Assembly: GCA_020081605.1 (NCBI GenBank)
Contig: JAHREC010000045.1
Coordinates: 248,001 to 312,000 of the forward strand
Source: Albifimbria verrucaria
Taxonomy: Eukaryota; Ascomycota; Sordariomycetes; Hypocreales; Stachybotryaceae
Length of the DNA stretch: 64,000 nucleotides
Reading direction: 5' to 3'
The notes under the pieces: generated by a model
Database searches by the model: none
The model's input: the letters and a program-made list of their open reading frames with translations, nothing else
What the model was told of the DNA's origin: nothing
Part shown: in pieces, positions 1-11,759 of the stretch
How the letters are laid out: each line of letters starts with the position of its first letter
How positions within the stretch are numbered: position 1 is the stretch's first letter
Translations under genes and position numbers: made by a program

Positions 1-196
1 GACAAGGCGTTGTTCCGGCCATCGACGTCGATGCAGGGTTCATTTGCCTTCTGGCAGTTACCGCAGGCGGGCACGCCGCCGTCGCACTGCAAGTCGAGTT
101 TAGAGAGCGCCTGATAGAGCAATCGACCAGGGCCATAAATACCTTGATCCTTTTGGTGCGGCAGCGTCTGCACGCAATCCGAACCTTGTGGCTCAT
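1..196 (-). CDS. Zn2Cys6 transcription factor, N-terminal part (cut by window edge)
   Basis: Reading leftward from the ATG at 194-196, the frame gives Met-Ser-His-Lys followed by a complete fungal binuclear zinc cluster. The Cys spacing is CRRC, then C six residues later, then CGNC and a last C. It is interrupted after KRIK by a 56-nt intron (87-142, GTATTT...TTGCAG) in the position often seen in this family. The zinc cluster binds DNA at CGG-type half-sites. The rest of the protein lies outside the window. It sits tail-inward next to a tricarboxylate carrier and an amidohydrolase, so it may be their local regulator (inference). The splice join is clean and no frame break is visible. Confidence 0.85.
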   Translation of the reverse strand, partial: MSHKVRIACRRCRTKRIKVFMALVDCSIRRSLNSTCSATAACPPAVTARRQMNPASTSMAGTTPC

Positions 197-676
197 CTCA
201 TTACTGTTTGCCCGAAACATGGGCCAAGGCGAGGTGAAGCGGAAGATTCGACCCCAGCTAAGACCTCTCCCGACTGAAATGGACTAACCGGCTACGAGGA
301 GCGGGGACAGAGCCCATATTTACCGTTAACGGACTTGGCCGGCTTATGACCGCTTTGCACTACGATTCATGGCACCACTAAACCGGTAGTGTGAGAGGCC
401 AAGACACCATTCATCGCAAACACTTTTTTTTTAGGGAATGCGGGATTAGCTGTAGGGAAGCAAGCTGCGTCAATTATACAATTGATTATATTTGATTTGC
501 ATAACCCAAGTTGTAGACTGTGCAATGAGCTGCGACTTGCAAAGATTCACAGCAATTTACCCATAACTCTTTCTACCAACTGATGTCTAAGATTAGAAAG
601 CGAGACAGGAAGTGTGGGATATGTCCTCAGTTCGTTTTTATGCATTCTGTGGTAGTTCCAAAGCAGTTGGTGGCAT
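197..676. other. Intergenic, upstream of the Zn2Cys6 gene
   Basis: No coding frame of merit was seen. The stretch is the presumed promoter of the leftward Zn2Cys6 gene and the 3' flank of the carrier gene, moderately AT-rich, with a T8 run near 425. Confidence 0.5.
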
Positions 677-1675
677 CTACAGCAATGTTGTGGTGGATCT
701 TGCGGGCATTCTCAACATGCTTGTCCATCCCACCACTTTCTCATAAACCGTGAATGATATCGCCCTGACACCTACAGCTACATCAGTAATTGTCTTTATT
801 AAGCCGGAGGCATTGATTACACTTAGCCGAACGAGTCGCGGTGATGTGCCCTTCCACAACAGCTTGACGCCGCCGTCACGCACGATTTTTCTTGCGCAGT
901 CCCAGGATCCTGTGTACAGTTGCTTGCCCTCAAGACTCTGCATCCTGGTCTTGACATTGTCCACCGGCATTGTGCAATAGACTGTAATTACACCGGCCAT
1001 GGCGCCGGCGACTACGCTGGTGGATGAGCCCAGCATGGGTTTAAGCATCGTCATTAGCTCGTTATAGCTTGCAAATCGCACCATAGCATTGGTCGACTGC
1101 TTCAGTGTGACGGGCCACACGCCCCGGAAAAAGCTCATGAGACCGTCTGTTGCGATGATTCTTCGAATCGCATGAGTCGACGATTGGTAAATTCGCGGCC
1201 CTGCTCTGTCGTCGATGAGCTTTGTCTTCAGGTTTTCTCCAGGCGTGAGGACTGCCACCCCCTCCGCTACACCAGCACAAAGGCCAGCCAACATGTTGCC
1301 CGTGATAGATGTCTTGCCAGAACTATCTTTAGGCATGTGCCGTATCGCAAAGTCAAAGGCTAGAAAACGGATACCTGATTTTAATGCATTAGAGATGCAG
1401 AATGCGGTACCCCTGTGTATAGCCACCTAATCCCACCAACGCGGATTGTCGAGACGAGAATTTGGGCCGGTGATTGAGAGCCGGCATTTCCACATAGAAG
1501 CTGTTGTCTAGTTTTTACGTATTCCGTTGGGTACTTGTAAGCTTTAGTTAGGACCCGTTCTAAAGGAAGCCTTCGCAGTCATCTTGCATACCGTCACCAT
1601 AGATTCAATCCCTCCGGCAGCCGCGCCAGCCAAGACCGACTGCATAGGCGTTACACTTGGCGATCTCTGTGACAT
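677..1675 (-). CDS. Mitochondrial tricarboxylate (citrate) carrier
   Basis: This is a mitochondrial carrier family (SLC25) protein of about 300 residues with three repeats, each carrying a Px[D/E]xx[K/R]-type signature: YPTEYVKT in repeat 1, TPGENLKT in repeat 2 and MPVDNVKTR in repeat 3. The signatures and the segment NALKSGIRF are typical of the citrate/tricarboxylate transporter, which exchanges citrate or other tricarboxylates across the inner membrane. The start is set at 1675 (MSQRSPS). A 58-nt intron lies at 1534-1591. The frame breaks at a C4 run (1410-1413 on the plus strand) where one base seems missing. Near the 3' end a 51-nt GTGTAATC...GTAG segment could be an in-frame intron; it is open either way. 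It is transcribed divergently from the amidohydrolase, sharing about 335 bp. Confidence 0.85.
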
Positions 1676-2010
1676 GTTCCTATCACAGTTTGCATATATC
1701 TTAACCTCCCTCGTATCTACTTTAGTGGATTTGTATTGTTGTTGTACTTGATTACTTGGCCACCAAGCCTGAGCCCGACCGGAAAGTTCCGAAGCCAAGA
1801 CCAGAGGCTCATGCATGCTTCGGAAGCCATCCACACTACCAACCGCGCTAAGAACACATGTTAAGCCTGGAGTGCTCCGTGAACACGCAGGATGCTCCGC
1901 AGTTTCTATGGCTGTGCGACCACCTCATCAAGCACCACCGGGAGCCTTTGTACATCACTTTGAGTCTGACCGATCTTCTTTACCATCTTCTATTTTGACC
2001 GTTACACAAA
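1676..2010. promoter_or_regulatory. Divergent promoter, carrier / amidohydrolase
   Basis: This 335-bp region lies between two divergent start codons. No operator motif can be named with confidence. Shared control of the two genes is inferred from geometry only. Confidence 0.5.
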
Positions 2011-3079
2011 ATGTCTTTGCAATCTCAAGTACAGGCTGTTGTTGACAGCCCTAAGATGAGTAAATTTTTCACAGTCTCTCATACTGAGATTGCCACAGAA
2101 AACGACTCAGAACCCTTGCTTCCAAACGGCGGATGGGACGTTCATCACCATATTTTTGAACGTAAATTGGCATGACGCCTCATAAGTTGAAGAATTATAC
2201 TAACAGAAGAGCAGCAACACGATTTAAATATGCATCAGATAGACACCTCACGCCGCCGCCGGCCACAGTAGAGCAGTTCTTACTTTTTAAGGCACGGCTC
2301 GGCCTCACAAACTCCGTACTTACTCATGGGCTCTCTTATGGTGATGATTGCTCATCTCTGACAGCCTTTGTGTCTGAGCTGGATCGATCCAAGACCTTTG
2401 CCATCGGGGTCATCGATCCCATCACCATAACCCGTGAAGCACTAACAGCAATGCATAAGTCTGGCATCCGGGGCATCCGTGTAAATCTCTATAAATACAA
2501 GGCAATGCACGACATCGAGCTCCAAAAGGTCGCACTGCGAGACCACGCCGACGTACTCAGACAATATTGTCCTGGCTGGAGCATGGCTTTCACGCATGTC
2601 CACCCTGAGTTCTGGGAGGAGCTGGCGCCTCTGGTGCAGGAAATCGCCGACTCGGGCATTCCCGTCGTGACTGATCACTTTGCGCTCCTCAAAAGCCCTT
2701 CAATGCTTCCAGAAGAATATCACGCAGACGTGAAGAAGCAGCCAGGGTTTGGTGCCATCATGTCGCTGGTACGGTCAGGAGCACTGTATGTCAAAATGAG
2801 CGCGCCGTATCGAATCAGCGACATGAGCCCTCGATACGAAGATCTTCGTCCTATTGTTGAAGCCTTAGTGAGCGCAAACCCAGCAAGACTGCTGTGGGGA
2901 GCGACTGGCCACATACGCCGAGAATGAAGATCAGGAGCCCTGAAGAGGCACTCATAGAGACACCATTTTTAGAAGTGGACGACGAGGCTTGGTTGAGGAG
3001 TTTGAGGAGTTGGATGACCGGGGAGCAATGGGACTTGGTTATGATCAAGAATCCGAGCGAATTGTACGGTAGAGTGTAA
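2011..3079 (+). CDS. Amidohydrolase-2 family protein (2-pyrone-4,6-dicarboxylate hydrolase-like)
   Basis: This metal-dependent hydrolase of the amidohydrolase-2 (TIM-barrel) family has about 335 residues. The metal-binding start motif WDVHHHIFEP is split by a 53-nt intron (2162-2214, with CTAAC branch). A mid-region FTHVHPEFWE and a conserved late LLWGSDWPHT with the catalytic-type Asp follow. Proteins of this family open lactone rings in aromatic catabolism or decarboxylate aromatic acids; the substrate here is unknown. The start at 2011 (MSLQSQ) is in frame with a second Met at 2056. One base appears to be missing in the G4 run at 2896-2899, which puts SDWPHT in another frame. Neighbouring carrier and DAL5-type permease genes suggest uptake and breakdown of an organic acid (inference). 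Confidence 0.8.
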
Positions 3080-4108
3080 TCCACCTATTCCTATTATGAA
3101 TAATCTTAACCAACACATATCGAAGCATGTGTTTTATATCGTAAACTTGTTCCTCTTTGTGGTATGTTATGCCTTGAAATTTTCAGGCCTGTTGTAAGCT
3201 ACTGAATTCTACACTTATTTTCATATAATTCGAATAATCAGTTCTGGTTTAAGTGGTCAAAGATTTTAATCTTTTGCGAGGGGTTTCGATACCTCAGACG
3301 CCCTCAATTGGCGTTCTTTAATCAGTAAACAGAAGTCGAGCCTGGCACCTCTAAAATGCAAGTCAGCTACGATATGAGGGAAATTGGAGCCTTCAAGCCG
3401 AAGGGATTTACGCTACTTACAGCCGTTATCAAATCCCATAAACTACCGACTTCTTAGTCCTAGGCAATATGTGTCGATCATTTGTTCCGTTTTCGCTACT
3501 CGGATTGCTCCATGAATGCTTTCGGGAAAATCAATTGCAGCCCAGGGCCTTGCTGTTCAGTGGTAATTGGTTACCAAAGACTTTGCTTTAGGATTGGACT
3601 AGACTGAGCAACTGAATATTGGAAGCATGAAAGGTTGCGGAGCGCTCAAGCCGCAGGGACCTCCGCCCATCCGAGTTGGAGTAGAGCCGGCGTGCATCAT
3701 CCGGACAAGATCAAACACTAGGGAGAGTTTTACGGTGCACTCCGGACTCTACCAGCTGTGTGTGGTGGGAGTTCTTAACCAGCAAGCCCGGTGGGCCCGG
3801 AGTAGAGCAAGCCAATCGCACGAACCCCATTAATGAGCGGCGTCGTTTGCCCCAAGAGCTAAGTCAGAGTCAGTCAAGGCGTAAGGGAAGCCCCATACCC
3901 CAGTCCCATACTCCAGATTTCTCGTCTGGGGTATCGTTTGCAGGGCACTCCCAGTTTTCGTGGAATCCCGAATCACGGGCCACGGAGAGACCTATATAGA
4001 GTCAAGTCTCAGGCGACAGAGACAGCACAATGCCCTTCACAAATTCAGCTTGTATAGGACCTACCGACGAGCCTCTCGATAACTGAGCAATTCAGTTCTT
4101 ACCAAATA
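3080..4108. other. Intergenic, promoter of the DAL5-type permease
   Basis: No supported gene was found. Short open frames at 3.6-4.0 kb have no recognisable motifs. The last ~150 bp before the permease ATG includes a TATATAGA box near 3992. Confidence 0.45.
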
Positions 4109-5690
4109 ATGGCCAGCTCCTTGAGGAGTAAAAACTCGTTCCACGAGAAGAAAACTACAATGACAGATATCAACAAAGCCGAACAGGTGGAACAGGTTCC
4201 CAATGATGACGAGGCAACCAGGAAGCTGGAACGCCAGCTCGTGCGCAAACTTGACATGACCCTCATGCCCGTTGTTTGGGTGCTCTACTTCTTCAACTAC
4301 ATGGACCGAAACAACATTGCGTAAGCAGCACTTCTGGGATCATATGTCCTCCGACTATTTTCTAATAATCAACCCAGTCAGGCAAAGCTTAGTACTTTCG
4401 AAAAGGACCTAGGCCTTGTTGGCAATCAATTCAACGTAGCCGTCTCCATTCTGAACGTTGGTCACGTGCTCATGCAGCTACCATCGAACATGATATTGAC
4501 CAAGGTGCGACCTTCAATCTATATTCCAGCCTGTGCTATGCTTTGGTCCTGTATCTCAGCTGCCACATCGGGCGTCCACAATTACGGTGGGCTGATCGGA
4601 GTTCGCTTCGTTTTGGGCATTGTTGAAGCACCGTTTTGGCCAGGTGCGTTTTATATGCTCAGCGCATGGTACACACGCAAAGAGCTGGCACTGCGTACTG
4701 CTGTTCTTTACAGCGGTTTGGTCCTTGCTACCGCTTTCTCGGGACTCATTGCTGCGGGTGTATTTGAGGGGCTTGATGGGGTAAGGGGTCTAGCCGGGTG
4801 GCAGTGGCTCTTCATCCTAGAAGGTGCGGTGAGCTTCGTCGCCGCGGGTATCTCGATGTTGATACTGCCTGATTTTCCAGAGAGCAGTACTGGCAGCGGC
4901 AGGTGGCTGTTCAATGAGCAAGAGAAGAGGCTCGCTGTTGACCGAATTGCCAGAGACAGGGTTTCAACTCCCCAAGCAGACGAAAGCATCATGCATGGCC
5001 TGAAATTGGCCGTGACAGACTATAGGACTTGGGTATTTGTACGGCTCAAGCATGGCCCCTTCTTCCACTCTCTCGATGCTGATCGCGTTACAGTCACTTA
5101 TGCTATGCTCCAACCATTCCGCGTACGGATTCAACAACTTCTTCCCCAGCATCGTTAAGGGATTTAACCTGGGGTCCCGGACGATCACCCTAGTCTGTAC
5201 CGCGCCGCCATATATTATCGGGACCTTGATTTCTTTTGCCGTCGCAATCTCCAGTGACCGCAACAAAGAGCAGGGCTTCCACATTTCAGTGCCACTCTGC
5301 TTTGCAACCGCGGGCTTCATCATCACAGTCGCTACTCTCAATGTACCCGCCCGTTACTTCGCATCTTTCCTCTATATTGGCGGATGTTTTGGATCGAACG
5401 CAATCGTATACACCTGGGCTGCTTCGACACTAAACCAAACCCCGGCCAAGCGAGCCTGCGCGACGGCAATAGTAAATATCATGAGTCAGATGGGAAACAT
5501 TTACAGTCCATACTTCTTCCGCCCTCAAGACGCACCGAGGTATATCCCCGCAATGTTATTGATGATGAGCTTTTCAGTTTTGAGTATTTGTACTTGTATG
5601 GTTATGAAGACAGTACTGAGGAGGGCGAACAAGGAGTTATTGAGTGAAGAGGAAGAAACTGGTGTAAAGGCTATTCTATATCCTCTCTAA
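4109..5690 (+). CDS. MFS anion:cation symporter, allantoate permease (DAL5) family
   Basis: This major-facilitator transporter of about 485 residues and 12 predicted membrane helices resembles the fungal DAL5/TNA1 group, which imports organic acids, allantoate, nicotinate and similar anions at the plasma membrane. Typical marks are YFFNYMDRNNIAQAKL in helix 1, GVRFVLGIVEAPFWPG around helix 4, and LMLCSNHSAYGFNNFFPSIV in the second half. There are two introns, 4321-4377 (57 nt) and 5033-5093 (61 nt); splicing the second removes a stretch that otherwise breaks the frame. A second in-frame Met lies at 4160. Unlike most long genes here it shows no homopolymer frame break. Confidence 0.88.
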
Positions 5691-7769
5691 TTAATTTAAT
5701 CCAATGTTCGGGAGTGATATCATTTAAAACTTGCTATAATAATATCAATTCTTAATTTCGTTATAACTATGAGATTTGCTTGAGCTTCTTCTTTAATAAC
5801 GCGAAGAGACTGATGCCCCAGAAAATGAAACAAATCATCATGATGGGGACGCTGCTCAAAAGGGCACTATGAGAGGCATGGCAACACCGACTAGCTGAAA
5901 CAGGACTATGGATACCCAGGCCGTGACAGTCTAGCGTGTATAGGATGGAGCAAACCCTGAGTGACATTACCCAAGCTTACGCCCTGTTCTTATGTAGACC
6001 ATGAGTCAAAGAAAAAGGCGCCCCGTTCATTCTCGCAGACTTGACTGAATCATGAGGACTGCCTTCATGCATGCTCATGGAACCAAGGGCCAACTTCGCA
6101 AGCTCTGCCTAGTGGCCCACATATTTACCAAGCTGCAGGGAGGACGGGTTGCATGCCATTGACAACATGGCTTTATCCGAATGAAGGTTGTTGTACCTAG
6201 CTCTGTCCTTCCATTCGCGGAATCGTCTGTCTTTACGAAAGCACCCTCGCCATGCAACACAACAAAGTATTGGTTCTTTTCGCTTCTTCGTCGCTAGGTC
6301 ATACCTCTATCAACAACTGAAGTACAGTCGTTTGTCATGGCCAGATCTGCAACGGGCTCATGATTGGTTCAACTCTAAACGGGAGCCGATGTGACTCTGC
6401 GCTCCTTCAGCATATCTCAGGTTCTGGCCCAAGATGGCAGAAAACTTCGGGCCGGCGCCTGGGACCGCTGCTTCATTGACTTCCCGCACACTCCATCGGG
6501 GTATCCTTCGCTTCGCAAGTTCCTGGTTTCAAGCAAGGACTGCATAAGCCCAATCACGGTAAGTCCGGGTAGGCGAAAGAGAGGACAACCTGTCAGAGCC
6601 GCTATTATCTAAATAAAGTAACGCCGCCTTCTTCAGGTATGTTGGTTGAGCCATTATTCTTGCTTCTCCTACCTGAAAACATCTCCTCATTACGAAGACG
6701 ACGAGCCCTCGACTAGGCTCGCGGAAACCCGTATCGCTCACTTGCCTGCAGTGCACTCGCCCACATAATGTTTACCGAACTTTCAGTACTGCCACTTGCC
6801 CGGGCTCTTCATGGCTGCTGTTCCATGCTGGGGCACCATCTGGCCTCTTATTAATTACAGTACTCACAGTATATTATTATACTATAGGCTGCACCAACGA
6901 ATCGCAGACATCCGCGAGACGTGGATCATCTGGCATGTCGGTAACGCCAGCACCGCCTCCTCAGCATCCTCATATTCATCTTCTACACAGGGCGCCGCTG
7001 CAGTGTTCTCGATATATTCTTGATTATCAGTGGTGGTTAGCTTATCGTCGTGGATTATATTCTGCTTTAGAATAAGGGTCTCCACTCGATAGCACTTTTT
7101 CATCTCCTCAGCTCCTCTGCATTTGCCGCCTTGGGTGTAGTCGGGTTTATCAAGGGCAATGCAACCTGGAGCCGCGGGTTATCTAGCTGATTGGGGAGAG
7201 TTAGACTAGGCAGCCATCTTACCCACCCACTGTTCTTCCGACCTCCGGCAGAGTGTGACTAGATAGACTACTTGTCTTACCAGGGATAGGTGGGCTTATT
7301 GAATAGTGCAAGAGATAAAAAGTTAAATTATATTACTTGTTTGGGAGTGTGCTAAATTATCAATTCGAATTCATATGCCCTCAGGAAGGCTGCCTTTCCC
7401 TTTTAAATTTTATATCTTTTCGCCTTATCGGGTGTGAATATAGAAGATTATACTAGTTTATCTTTTCTTCCTACATGAGAGGCTTAATATATCTACCATC
7501 TACTAAGAACAGGGAAGGAAGTCCTTAGTTTGAATAGATGATCAGACAAGTTACATTTCGATATGAAAGTGAATAATCAAACTAACAGTTGTAAAGCAAT
7601 AAAACTCTAGTTAATCTTAAATAAAGAAGTGTATTGTGAAATCTTTTAAAGCACGTTCGTGAGGGGCTTTGTAATAAAGTAGAGCTATAAATTAATTCAG
7701 TGTCTTACTTTTCCTATCCTGTTCTTCTAATAAGGACTCAGCCACCGAGATCCATGAATAATCCAATAC
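5691..7769. other. Gene-poor stretch with relics
   Basis: About 2 kb with no intact gene. A short minus-strand membrane-like coding relic lies at its left end (listed separately). A frame at 6391-6570 ends at a GTAAGT but matches nothing I recognise. From 7300 on the DNA is AT-rich. Confidence 0.4.
5767..5935 (-). pseudogene. Possible C-terminal fragment of a membrane protein
   Basis: Reading leftward from about 5935, two adjoining frames together give two hydrophobic helices and a basic tail ending at the stop 5767-5769. The frames are WVSIVLFQLVGVAMPLIVPF, then after a slip in an A4 run (5858-5861) PIMMICFIFWGISLFALLKK. This looks like the end of a transporter or permease. No upstream domains could be followed, so it is probably a relic. 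The family cannot be named. Confidence 0.3.
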
Positions 7770-8300
7770 TCAGTTGCTTTTCTGAATACATGGCTCCCAC
7801 TCTTCGTCATTTTGTTCCCAAGGCAAGCTTGATTTAGTTGCAACGCCGATAATATGACCTTTCGCGGTGAGTATAATTCGATCAGGCCCTGGGTCGCCTA
7901 CAAACTATTAGCAACGTACTGGAAGTTGAAGATATTTATCTATAGTCATACCTCCTTTAAATGGTTGCAATGTTAATGGGAATTGGAGATATCCTCCAGC
8001 CAATGGCTTCGTAAATGCGTCCTTTGATCCTTCCCAGGCGTTTTGAACCTCTAAGCCACTAGTGTCATCGAACCATTTAGGGAAGCCATCAATATCCTTT
8101 TTACTCCGGATCAGCTGTTCAGATTGCTGATACGCTTTCATTAGCACAGGGATAGAGTACTCCTGCCTCCGCATATAGTGTGACCCTGCGCCAACATCAA
8201 GAAGGGAGTGACGTTTAATATAACTAGCGTAAATTTCATGGCTGCTGTATGACTCTACAGAGTTCTGATACGACGGGGGTAGTTCAGACTCTCTAATCAA
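7770..8300 (-). pseudogene. Hypothetical protein, 3' part (possibly fragmentary)
   Basis: A 130-codon leftward open frame (8300-7908) continues through a 54-nt intron (7898-7951, GTATGA...TTGTAG) into a last exon of about 42 codons. That exon ends at 7770-7772 and contains DPGPDRIILTAKGHIIGVA. The frame includes KWFDDTSGLEVQNAWEGSKDAF. The short tail motif 'DRIxLTxxGxIGxA' is reminiscent of the C-terminal part of fungal HET-like proteins, but this is a weak resemblance. Upstream of 8300 the DNA is AT-rich and I could not follow further exons. It may be a truncated gene. Confidence 0.4.
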
Positions 8301-9247
8301 TTATTGAAGTAAACAGTTCACATCTTATAGTTTACTCCAAGGCCATTAAGCATATTATTATGGAACAATAATTTAATATGTTTTAGTTTTCTCCGCATCT
8401 GTGGAGCAATAATGACGATCTGGTCCTACATTTCTAAACCAGTGGGGCAAGTTAACCGTCGTCATAATATAGATCTGGCTAGCGTAAGGCCAATAGGATT
8501 TATATAAAGTTGGTAGCCTGAACAACTAGTATGCTCTCAATTCGTAGCCTCTCTACTGCATTTGATAGTATCGTGGCCCTGTTTCATGACTCGTCCCTAT
8601 GGGGACGTTACTATCACTAGAGATAGCAATATTGTCGAAAGAAGAATGTTGGATATATATACTCTTTGGCGTGGATTATTGCTCAAAGTTACTCATTCGG
8701 AATTGACGCTTGGTGTAGATAGTCTAAGCACAGGTAGCTAGCGAAGATAACAAGAAAAAGACTACATTAGCTTCGAGTATTGCTGAGGTTTATTAGGAGA
8801 CCCAGAGGGAAGGGAAATGCCGGTATGGGAAATGAAACATTGTGTTATATACTGTTCCAGCTGCGAGTCGTAGATAGAAGTGCAAGACATTAATTAGCCT
8901 AGAGTTTACTCTCAGGCACAAACCAAAGACAGCATCGCCCCACTTTTCTGACTAATGTTTAATGAAATATTATTACATGTCTGATATAATAATGCTGTAC
9001 AGGAAGTGAAACCGTGTGAACCCGCTGTCGGGGATCACAAATCATTGAATCAGGTTGTGCACAAAAGTACAAGTAGAATCATTCCAAACAAGAGGAAGAA
9101 TGTGGGGTGGCTAGGATCACATGTGGATAATCAGTGGCCTTTGCTCAATTGAGAGTTGATCTAAGAGTAAGCCAGGCATATGAAAACGACTTGATGGGAA
9201 CTGCTTTTCTATCGCTATATCTAGCTCAGCATTCCCTCGTCTGCAGG
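8301..9247. other. AT-rich intergenic region
   Basis: No gene was seen. It is the 3' flank of GMC oxidoreductase 1 and the region 5' to the hypothetical fragment. There are scattered stops in all frames. Confidence 0.45.
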
Positions 9248-11203
9248 CTAATTGCCAGCAAGGCCTAGCTCTCGGAGGATTATATCTGCAGCCTTTTCTC
9301 CAATAGCCATGGCCGTGCTGTTGGGGTGACTCGATACATTGCTGGGCACGATACTCATGTCCGCAATCTTCAAGCCCTGCGTGCCATGCACGTTGAGGAA
9401 TGAATTGACAACACCATCACGTTCCAGTGGTGCCATCTTGCAGGTTCCCATAGAGTGCCATGTCGTATTCACGTGCTTTCTCAACCACTCGAGAATCACT
9501 TTGTCATCCTCCTCTGAATACTCAATCTCGCCCAATTCTACACCATTCAGAGTCTCCACACACGCCGCCTTAGAGCCAGATGAGAACTGGGGTGCCAGGA
9601 GGCCACTTCGCCCTGGAACAGGCTCATGTGGCGAGCAATCTCTCGCTGTTTCTTATACATCCAAAGGTGCTTTTTATGTCAATACCATCATCCGAGAAGA
9701 AGCTCACTTCAAAGTCGGGGACATCGTCAAGACTAGGACCAGTAATATGAATGTGACCTCGAGAAAACGGATGCAAGGAGAATGTGACTAGGCCAAAATA
9801 CTGACCCTCGGGCTGACCGGTGGGATCTCCTGGGAAACTAGTATGGGAGTCAGTTTTGTACAGTCAGGAATAGTGGTGGTATAACAAGACTAACCAGACG
9901 GTCGAGGAAAACATCATCAAAGGCTTATCCGGCTTGGATTTGAACGACTTGTCCCAAGCGGTCTGGAACTCTGGGCCTAGTTTGCTCACTTCATCATCTG
10001 ATGGCCTGACCTTAGCCTGAATATCAACTGCGTTCAACCCAAAAGTTGGTTTTTCTGCGCAACTATCTCTTCGGGCTTCAGCCGGCCTGAAGTAACCCCG
10101 TCCAGTATCTCGTCGGGGTTGAGATTGGACTTATATGCGTATATCATCATGTGGTGGTCGTCGTAGTTCTCACCCACACCGGGGAGAGCAACGATAACCT
10201 CAGCGTCACCTCGCTTAACGATGTCTGGGCTTCCCACGCCAGAGCGCTCCAGGATCTGAGGGCTGCCAAGTGCTCCAGCAGACAGAACTATAGTCTTGCG
10301 GGCCTTTATCGCTCGATCAGGACCCAAGCTCGGCTTGTAAATAACGGCCGTGGCTCTCTTATTATTGTCAAAGAGGACCTTTCTGACACGAGATTGTATC
10401 ACTACATGGAGATGAGGATGTTTCTCATTGAGCCAGGGATGCAAATACTTAGTTGCGGTATCTTGCCGGCTTCCTTCTGGTCTACATAGCGCATGGCACG
10501 CATGGAACGGTTTACTGCATCCATGTTGTTAAGGTCATCGGTCTCTGGCCAGCCAGCTTGGGCAAGCGAGTTGAGCAATTCCCGAGAAAACCTCTCTGAC
10601 CGAAAGTTACCTCCCGATACGTGGATGGGACCATCATGGCCATGAACGCCGTGAGAGTCGGGGCCATAATATGACTCGAACTTTGCCGGAGGGTTAGCTT
10701 AGTTTCGTCAAGTGAAGAATTAAGATGGCACTAGCGCACCTTCATCATATACTTGAGAATTTCGTTACCAGACCATCCCGGGGTGTTCCACGCATCGTAG
10801 TCAGACCGCTGACCTCGGCTGTACTGCATCAAGTTGATGGCTGAGCCCCGCCAAGGGTACCGCCCGCCAGGACGATCGGAGCTCTTCCGTCAAGGTGACT
10901 CGACGGAACACTTTGATAGAAAAGAGTAGACTTGGAGCTAGGAATAATTTGTGAAATCCAGAAGGCTGGGTGTGTTAGAGAAGCCTCCTGGGAATTGTCT
11001 AAGCCACTTTCCATAACCAGGATGGAAAGGCTAGGGTCTGCCTCCGCCAGCCTCCCTGCAATAATGCATCCTGATGTCCCTCCTATACAATCCCGTGTGT
11101 TAGTATATCGGAAGGATTATATCAGTGATTCAAGAGATCTACCTCCTGCAATAACCACGTCAACCTCTTGGATATCTTCCGGTAGGGTGATGTGTAGAGG
11201 CAT
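9248..11203 (-). CDS. GMC oxidoreductase 1 (aryl-alcohol/glucose oxidase-like flavoenzyme)
   Basis: This FAD-dependent GMC-family oxidoreductase of about 590 residues oxidises an alcohol or a similar group; the substrate is unknown. From the start at 11203 the order is: FAD-binding AGGGTSGC split by an intron (11083-11142), RGQRSDYDAW, a second intron (10681-10739), the loop SAGALGSPQILERSGVG (GMC signature 2), a third intron (9838-9894), then TWHSMGTCKM and SSHPNSTAM, which hold the catalytic His pair. Five one-base losses are inferred on the plus strand: C4 10846-10849, GG 10479-10480, C 10035, T5 9671-9675 and G4 9589-9592. It is a paralogue of the GMC gene at 34.8 kb, sharing its first and last intron positions. 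It is the left-most candidate tailoring gene of the PKS cluster. Confidence 0.85.
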
Positions 11204-11759
11204 GATTGTAGCGGGCAAAGGGCACTAAGAGGTTTTACAATGGATGTATGGGATTAACGAAAGAGATTCGTAAACTTTGGTTTGAGTATTTGCAATTTCA
11301 GTGACCCCAAAGAATGGGAAGTTAGTGGGCTGGTGATATGTAAATACATGAGACTGATGGTTGGTTCAGACACAACGATCAACGGCGAATTGCTGACATC
11401 GACTGAGGCCGTGCTCCACTGGGTAGTATTGGGCTCTTGTAGGGTTATGAGACGTTGGAATGAACAAAGAACTGCGGGGATTCAGATAAAACCACAGCTA
11501 TGAGCCGTCCCCGCGCATATCCCTGGTAGGATACTGATATGTAGAAGCCTTGTAGCAGCAAAATACGGACGAGCCGGGCGATACTGAATGGTAACCCTGA
11601 CTCGAGCATGGCACTGGAAATGGGCCATGAGTCTAGAGAGCGCATGCACTAGTAGAAGAGATGTGCTGCCTGACAACAGCCGTGGTATTTCCAGTATAGC
11701 AGCCCCGAAATAAGTGCGATTATGCGGTTGCCTTGATACGACTCTCCCCAGCATACACT
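11204..11759. other. Intergenic
   Basis: Promoter of GMC oxidoreductase 1 and 3' flank of the LysM gene. No supported coding sequence was seen. Confidence 0.45.

Noticed and set aside
5037..5690. Separate 217-codon gene starting at 5037
   Set aside because: It is the last exon of the DAL5-type permease; the 61-nt intron 5033-5093 joins it to the upstream part.
6391..6612. Frame ending at a GTAAGT donor, considered as an exon
   Set aside because: No partner exon and no recognisable protein family could be followed.
9339..9791. 150-codon plus frame
   Set aside because: Antisense to GMC oxidoreductase 1, whose conserved C-terminal motifs are on the minus strand.
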